Of a stretch of DNA of 64,000 bases, positions 59,151 to 64,000 are shown one piece after another. The notes beneath the pieces are model-generated. The model saw nothing but the letters and a program-made list of their open reading frames with translations, had not been told where the DNA came from and did no database searches. Both the position numbers and the translations under genes were made by a program. This DNA comes from Schistosoma mansoni (lineage: Eukaryota; Platyhelminthes; Trematoda; Strigeidida; Schistosomatidae): assembly GCF_000237925.1 (NCBI RefSeq), contig NC_031495.1:10827852-10891851 (forward strand). Reading direction: 5' to 3'. The stretch's first letter is position 1. The number at the start of each line of letters is the position of its first letter.

Positions 59151-59875
59151 TCAAACTAATTCATTTCAAAGTGTTTTAAGACTTTGCAGCTCTTTTGGAA
59201 CTGTTATATGTTACCCTTGATGTTTGAATAAAAGATAATGTGGAAGTTAGAGTGTTATTATCATCATTATCTGCTGACTTATTTTGTATATTTTTAAAGA
59301 GTATTTCCAAATGGGTAATGGTATTTCTTTTTTTTACATAGCTTTAATTGTGAAGTTTAGTTGGTTTGTTGATTATCAATCGGTTAATCATAAGTAGGTT
59401 ACTTAGCTTCATGACGAAAGTTTTTTCTTTATATGGCTGTTAAGAGTCATATAAACTGTAGTGGATTGTGATTTAGTTTTTATTGTTATATTCATGTAAA
59501 TAATGAGTCAGAGTAATAAAAATGCCTATAACCCCTTGTCTGACCTTTTGTTATTATAATTAGAGATTTGAGTAAGTGCGGAATTCCATAGCTAAACGAA
59601 GTAGTAATGAGGCTGAACTGGTTATAGTTAGTGGTGTAGACAAGGTGATATTTCGAACTAGTATTTATTGTATACAGATCGTAACACTGTATTAACAATT
59701 TAAAGGTACGGTACTTATTCAACTGACAACTTGGTTACATAACTATATCGTTTACTTTCGACATCATTTGGATGGGATGTTTTTTTCTGAATTGAGTAAA
59801 ACAAGAGTAAAATAAATCAGCATAGATTCAACATCGTGGATTGGTTGAAGTTAGACATTAACACCGTTGGATACC

Positions 59876-60056
59876 GGCCGGCTCAGTGGTCTATCGGTTA
59901 AGTGCTCTGGCGCGAGACTGGTAGGTCCTGGGTTCAAATCTCGCGAGTGCGGAATCGTGGATGCGCACTACTGAGGAGTCCCATAATAGGACGAAACGGC
60001 CCTACAGTGCTTCCAGGTTTTTCATGGTGGTCTAGCTTCAATTGACTCATGATTTC
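59876..60056 (+). ncRNA. Sm-alpha-like SINE: tRNA-like promoter plus hammerhead ribozyme
   Basis: Pol III A-box CGGCTCAGTGG (59879-59889) and B-box GGTTCAAATC (59931-59940), followed by a type I hammerhead: GCGCACTA, CTGAGGA (59971-59977), stem II GTCCCATAATAGGAC, GAAA, then ACGGCCCTA and CAGTGCTTCC. CTGANGA and GAAA are intact. Stem I GCACT pairs with AGTGC. The cleavage triplet is CUA (NUH-compatible) where sister units have GUC, and stem III has a C-C mismatch. The family is the known schistosome hammerhead satellite/SINE. Confidence 0.85.
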
Positions 60057-60814
60057 AACTGAGAAAAAAAGAGTAAAACAGTTTTTTTTTATTTTCTTAA
60101 TATTAATCAATTATTATTCCGACACATATCACTTGTTCACATACACCAACATATTTTAAAACGTGCACGTAAATTAATTAAAAGAAGTATTTCGAAAAAA
60201 GGAAATTTATCTACTTCATTAACTGTAGTATTTACTGAAAACAAGGTAAATATACGTGTATTTCACTCATTTAGTTTCTTTTCTAATACAAATGTTCCTT
60301 ACATTTATATTACTTAGTTAAATATAATAGGATACGTTTGTGCATATTTCACATAAAATACATGTGATTTATATGACTTTTTATTTCATATGATTATAAG
60401 TCATATGAATATATATATTGTACAAGAAATTAAATGCCTATTCCACTTTGAAACTGTTTTACACTGCATAGTTACCAGCTAGTGAAAACTGAAAATTAGG
60501 TTATACTAGACACTTATTTCATTTTAACACTATATTTGTTATCAGTATTAATACCCAAACAAATATAAGTTCAAGCCTAGAACTTTTGATCATTACGCAC
60601 TGTTGACCTTCTCTTAAACTATGTTAAAGAAATTTATATTACGCATAGTTCCTTTTTACTAAATTAAACAGAGGAAAATAAAGATTTGAGTAGAATAACA
60701 TGAATTCATATTTCTTTAGGTTTGCATCTAGTTCCTTATGACTTGTAATGTTTCAAATTAAACTTACAAAATAATTTGAATATGCTTACAGAAGGGAGTT
60801 TTATATATACTTGA

Positions 60815-60898
60815 AATCATGAGTCAATTGAAGCTGGACTACCGTAGAAAACATGGAAGCACTGGACGGCCGTTTCGTCTTATTGTGGGACTCCTCAG
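60815..60898 (-). ncRNA. Hammerhead unit, 5' truncated
   Basis: Minus strand: CTGAGGA (60898-60892), stem II GTCCCACAATAAGAC, GAAAC, then the palindromic ACGGCCGT and the triplet GTC before CAGTGCTTCC, the best-preserved stem III and cleavage site of the set. Sequence 5' of CTGAGGA (TTTTAAA) lacks the partner strand of stem I. Confidence 0.75.
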
Positions 60899-60899
60899 T

Positions 60900-61700
60900 T
60901 TAAAAGTTAACGTGAATACGTATTAACACAGTGTTTCGAAGATCCTTTTTATTACTATTATTATTTTGTATTATACCCCTAATTGTTACACCATAATTAG
61001 TCATTCCAATGTTACGATTTGTTGATTTTCAGATATTTAATAATAGATTAAACGTAAAGTTAGAACTAAGTAAAATACATTTAAGAAGTAGTTATTTTGG
61101 AGTAAAATTTAATTAACATTCTCATGATGCATGTGATTGTAACAAGTCGTATCACAAAGTTTTTTTGTATAGTTCAATGTATAGAAATTGGTGACAATTT
61201 ATTCGTTAAAGATCCCCATCATATGAAAAGACTAATATTTGAACGAAGAACATTCTTTTCGATAAATTCTCTTCAGGTTCTACAATTATATTATCCAAAT
61301 TAATAATCGGAAAAAATGACCAGGTTAAAGGCAAGGTACATCTTTTAAAGCATGTAAATTTAGGATTGTCAAACCAAATAGAATAAAATTGTTAATGTTG
61401 GTATTGACTCATCTAGAATGTTAACTTGAATCTGTATATATGTTAAGTGAAAATTTAAGATCTATGATCAGAATAAATATGGGTCAAATAGGGTGAGAGA
61501 GATATGATAGTGCAATTACAATTCGATCGAGTGGATGAGTAAATTGTGTGGAAAATTAGTAGGACGTAATAAGGAGGGATCAATGCGAAGTGAATGAATC
61601 ATGTATATGGGAGATTAATAATGATATTTAACCAATAATAATAATACAAAGATTTGTGAATAAAGATAAGAGAGGCAGTTACATTTGACTACGAAAGGTC
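60900..61700. other. AT-rich intron, nothing recognised
   Basis: No supported feature. Confidence 0.4.
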
Positions 61701-61844
61701 GTAAGTACATAGTCAAATTAGGTCATCCAATAGCTAAGATTACTATTGGTTAATTGGCCTTGTGGTTGGCCAAGGGAGGAGCAGGGGTTGGAGATATTTG
61801 TTCTGTACACATAGCTCAGGTTTTTTCATCCTGATGGCTACTGC

Positions 61845-62480
61845 TTAAGCCGTTTGAATGACTTTAAGCCTGAAAAGCTTTGGCAAAAAATTACTGACCC
61901 TATAAATAATTGAAAAAGATTGATTTATACTGGCACTAAGACCAGTTTGTACTAAATGGTCCAATATCGAGCTGTATACTTTCTTCACCAAACCTTTGCT
62001 TAGCCACCCCGGGAGGTGTTCACGAGCACGAAGATGTAAATTCATAGAACTTCTACCAATATAACTTGCTCTACAGGAGCAGTCGAACTGATAAATACAA
62101 AACGAGGTAGTCATTCTAGGTAATTCGTCTTTAAGCCTCGGTGTCACCATTGAGCGCATAGAAAACACTAAACGTAGTTCACCGGCGTTGTAAGATTTTT
62201 GGATTGATTTGCGTAATCCCTGAGTTAGTATTTCGCTAGCAGCATCCCCTCTGAATTGTAGGCGTATGAACAGGGACCTCTTTCTGACCGTTTGAATTTA
62301 GCCTATTTTCACTTTCGTGATCATGTATTTAATTACAAACTTTCTGGAGGAATCATTCTCCCTCAGAGCATTATGCAAGGTGTTTAGCTCATCTTCAACT
62401 ATATCTGCCGAACATATAGTGCGTATTCGGTAGCTAAGGGTTTTGATCAGGTTTCGTTTATACTGTAGAGGTACAAAGCT
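61845..62480 (-). mobile_element. Penelope-like element fragment with GIY-YIG endonuclease
   Basis: Minus strand: a linker in broken frame (TVRKRSLFIRLQFRGDAASE; LRKSIQKSYNAGELRLVFS), then an open frame of 107 codons with SFCIYQFDCSCRASYIGRSS and LRAREHLPGWLSKG, the CxCxxxYIGR GIY-YIG signature of Penelope endonucleases, ending HLVQTGLSASINQSF and LPKLFRLKVIQTA. RT is not present in the window. It is antisense to the LIM gene. Confidence 0.85.
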
Positions 62481-62754
62481 AAGGAAATATGTATCATATC
62501 AACATTAACAGTTTTATTTTATTTGGTTTAACAATCCTAAATTTACATGCTTTAGACAATTTATTCATAACTTTCCGTGTTATAAAGAATATTTACCACG
62601 CTGAAAATATATATTTGAGATTAACAGTGAAATCCATGATGCGCGTTTTGTCCTATGTGAAGACAGATTGATCAAATACAGTCCTTAATAATGGAGAATT
62701 CAAAACCCTTACATGTATAACTTCATATTCGTTAGACAAGCTAGTTTCTGCCTG

Positions 62755-62805
62755 GACTCAGTAGCTCAGTAGAGAACACGTTAGCGTGTAGAGCGAGCCC
62801 TAATG
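62755..62805 (+). repeat. tRNA-like SINE head
   Basis: GGACTCAGTAGCTCAGTAGAG contains an A-box-like TAGCTCAGTAGAG; GTTAGCGTGTAGAGCGAG follows. No B-box is found. Truncated SINE. Confidence 0.4.
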
Positions 62806-62809
62806 AAAA

Positions 62810-64000
62810 AACTAGCTGGAAAGAAGTTTCTTCTCTCTGTTTGTTCTATTTATTAACCAAATATTTAACATTGATTTTAATTCAACTTACTTGCTTTCAT
62901 TATCAATGTAGTTATTAGGGGGAAACCACTTATTTATACAGTTTGTCAATTTATCGTAAACTAACATCTGCTTTAAAATTTCAGTTGGCATATGTTTGTT
63001 TCCTAAAGTATAGATGCAAAAACATGTTATCTATAAACCTACATATAAATGTATGTCAATCATAACTGCAAAAAAAACAAATGAGAGTCAAAGCTAGCAT
63101 GCTAAATCTTTTCCATTAAAATATTTTTTAACTTTACACATCCTTCAATAAATGTCTTTTAATACATCCCATAAATTGTACTATCTACTGGAAAGAATAA
63201 TTATATTTATCAAATAATGGTAGGTTGACGAGCTTAACACCATAAACACATTATTACTGTTTATCTTTGGAAGATATCTAGACATAAATATATACATATG
63301 TACCAAGCAAATAATGGGGAGAGAGAGATAAGGCGGAACTTTGCAAGAGAGCCTTAGTGTTCCAAGAAAAATGATTAACGCCACAGTATATATATATATA
63401 TGTGCTATTTTGTAGGCGAATTATAAACCATCACCAAGTTGCTAAGATCACAATGGTATTGAGTTGTGAAAGGTCGCAATAAAATGATTTGGGTCAAACC
63501 TAACAATATGTCATGACTTTCCCTATTATTTGCCAACTTGAACACTAATCAGTATTATGATCAGTAATGATTCGTATTTTGATGTTGAACATATGGAGAC
63601 ATTGTATAATAGACCTTAGACCTAGTTATTGCAATTATTGGATTTATATCACATAGGTATATTAAATATTCTTTGTTTGACATTGATAAAGGTATTGGAT
63701 TTTGACTAACTCCTTGAAGTGGTTAACAAATTTCATCATCAAAAGTGTCTGGTTTCCAGTTTAAGGGTCCAGTTTTATTGATGAATAAAAATTACAGGAG
63801 ATTTAGGGAAATTTTTATACTACTACAATTTTACTGTGGAACGCAAAGTTACCAAGACCTTTAGTTGATAAGATAGGACAATACAAAGATTTATATATTT
63901 ATATATACTGCCCAATACTAAGCTCATTGGTTTACAGTAAAAACATTCATGAACGATGCTCATTACTTATCTCCAGAATTATCATACAGTTACATTTTAA
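62810..64000. other. AT-rich, probable LIM intron, nothing recognised
   Basis: Contains a TA tract near 63388-63400; no exon found. Confidence 0.4.

Noticed and set aside
59876-59950. Possible functional tRNA gene
   Set aside because: A- and B-boxes are present but no full cloverleaf can be drawn, and the sequence continues into the hammerhead unit found in other copies. It is a tRNA-derived SINE promoter.
1-64000. CRISPR arrays, bacterial operons, riboswitches
   Set aside because: No regularly spaced short direct repeats and no prokaryotic gene organisation; introns and retroelements show a eukaryotic genome.

Overview
The window looks like a blood fluke (Schistosoma, trematode) nuclear genome. 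It is AT-rich, has GT-AG introns of very uneven size, and is packed with retroelement families typical of schistosomes: RTE/SR2-like and CR1-like LINEs, a CsRn1-type gypsy element, a Penelope-like element, and tRNA-like units carrying hammerhead ribozymes. There is no bacterial-style operon structure. Two 200-base runs of N (6111-6310 and 28978-29177) are assembly gaps. The species cannot be fixed from sequence alone.

Three host genes can be read. (1) On the minus strand, 22505 down to 1433, lies a 12-exon gene that I identify as TAF1B, the TFIIB-like subunit of the RNA polymerase I factor SL1. I assembled it by eye from splice sites; all twelve exons join in phase to a predicted 1098-residue protein with an N-terminal zinc ribbon. 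(2) On the plus strand, 37410-38411, is a compact RRM protein of the lark/RBM4 type with four micro-introns of 33-40 bp. (3) On the plus strand, 49724 to beyond 56633, is the 5' part of a LIM-domain gene of the CRP/muscle-LIM type: a 5-codon first exon behind a TATA box, then a LIM half-domain exon 6.8 kb downstream. The rest is probably past the right edge.

Repeats fill the introns and the space between genes. The TAF1B introns hold three solo LTRs of one family with perfect 5-bp target duplications (4782-5282, 9252-9919, 21560-22071), one of them inside an RTE remnant, plus a 73-bp-arm hairpin and an RT remnant. Between TAF1B and the RRM gene lie copies of a 520-bp retroposon, a decayed CR1-like element, a 5'-truncated gypsy element with integrase and LTR, and a more complete CR1-like copy (about 33430-37200) ending just upstream of the RRM gene. 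From 41.5 to 51.7 kb there are three RTE copies, two nearly identical. The last 14 kb (LIM gene introns) holds the best retroposon copy, several hammerhead/tRNA-like units and a Penelope GIY-YIG endonuclease fragment.

The host genes have no evident shared pathway: Pol I initiation, RNA binding and muscle/cytoskeletal LIM. The points most worth following are the hammerhead cluster at 58.3-60.9 kb, the 520-bp retroposon family with 11-bp target duplication and a 3' tail shared with a second family, and a 145-bp insert with a 13-bp duplication inside a solo LTR.
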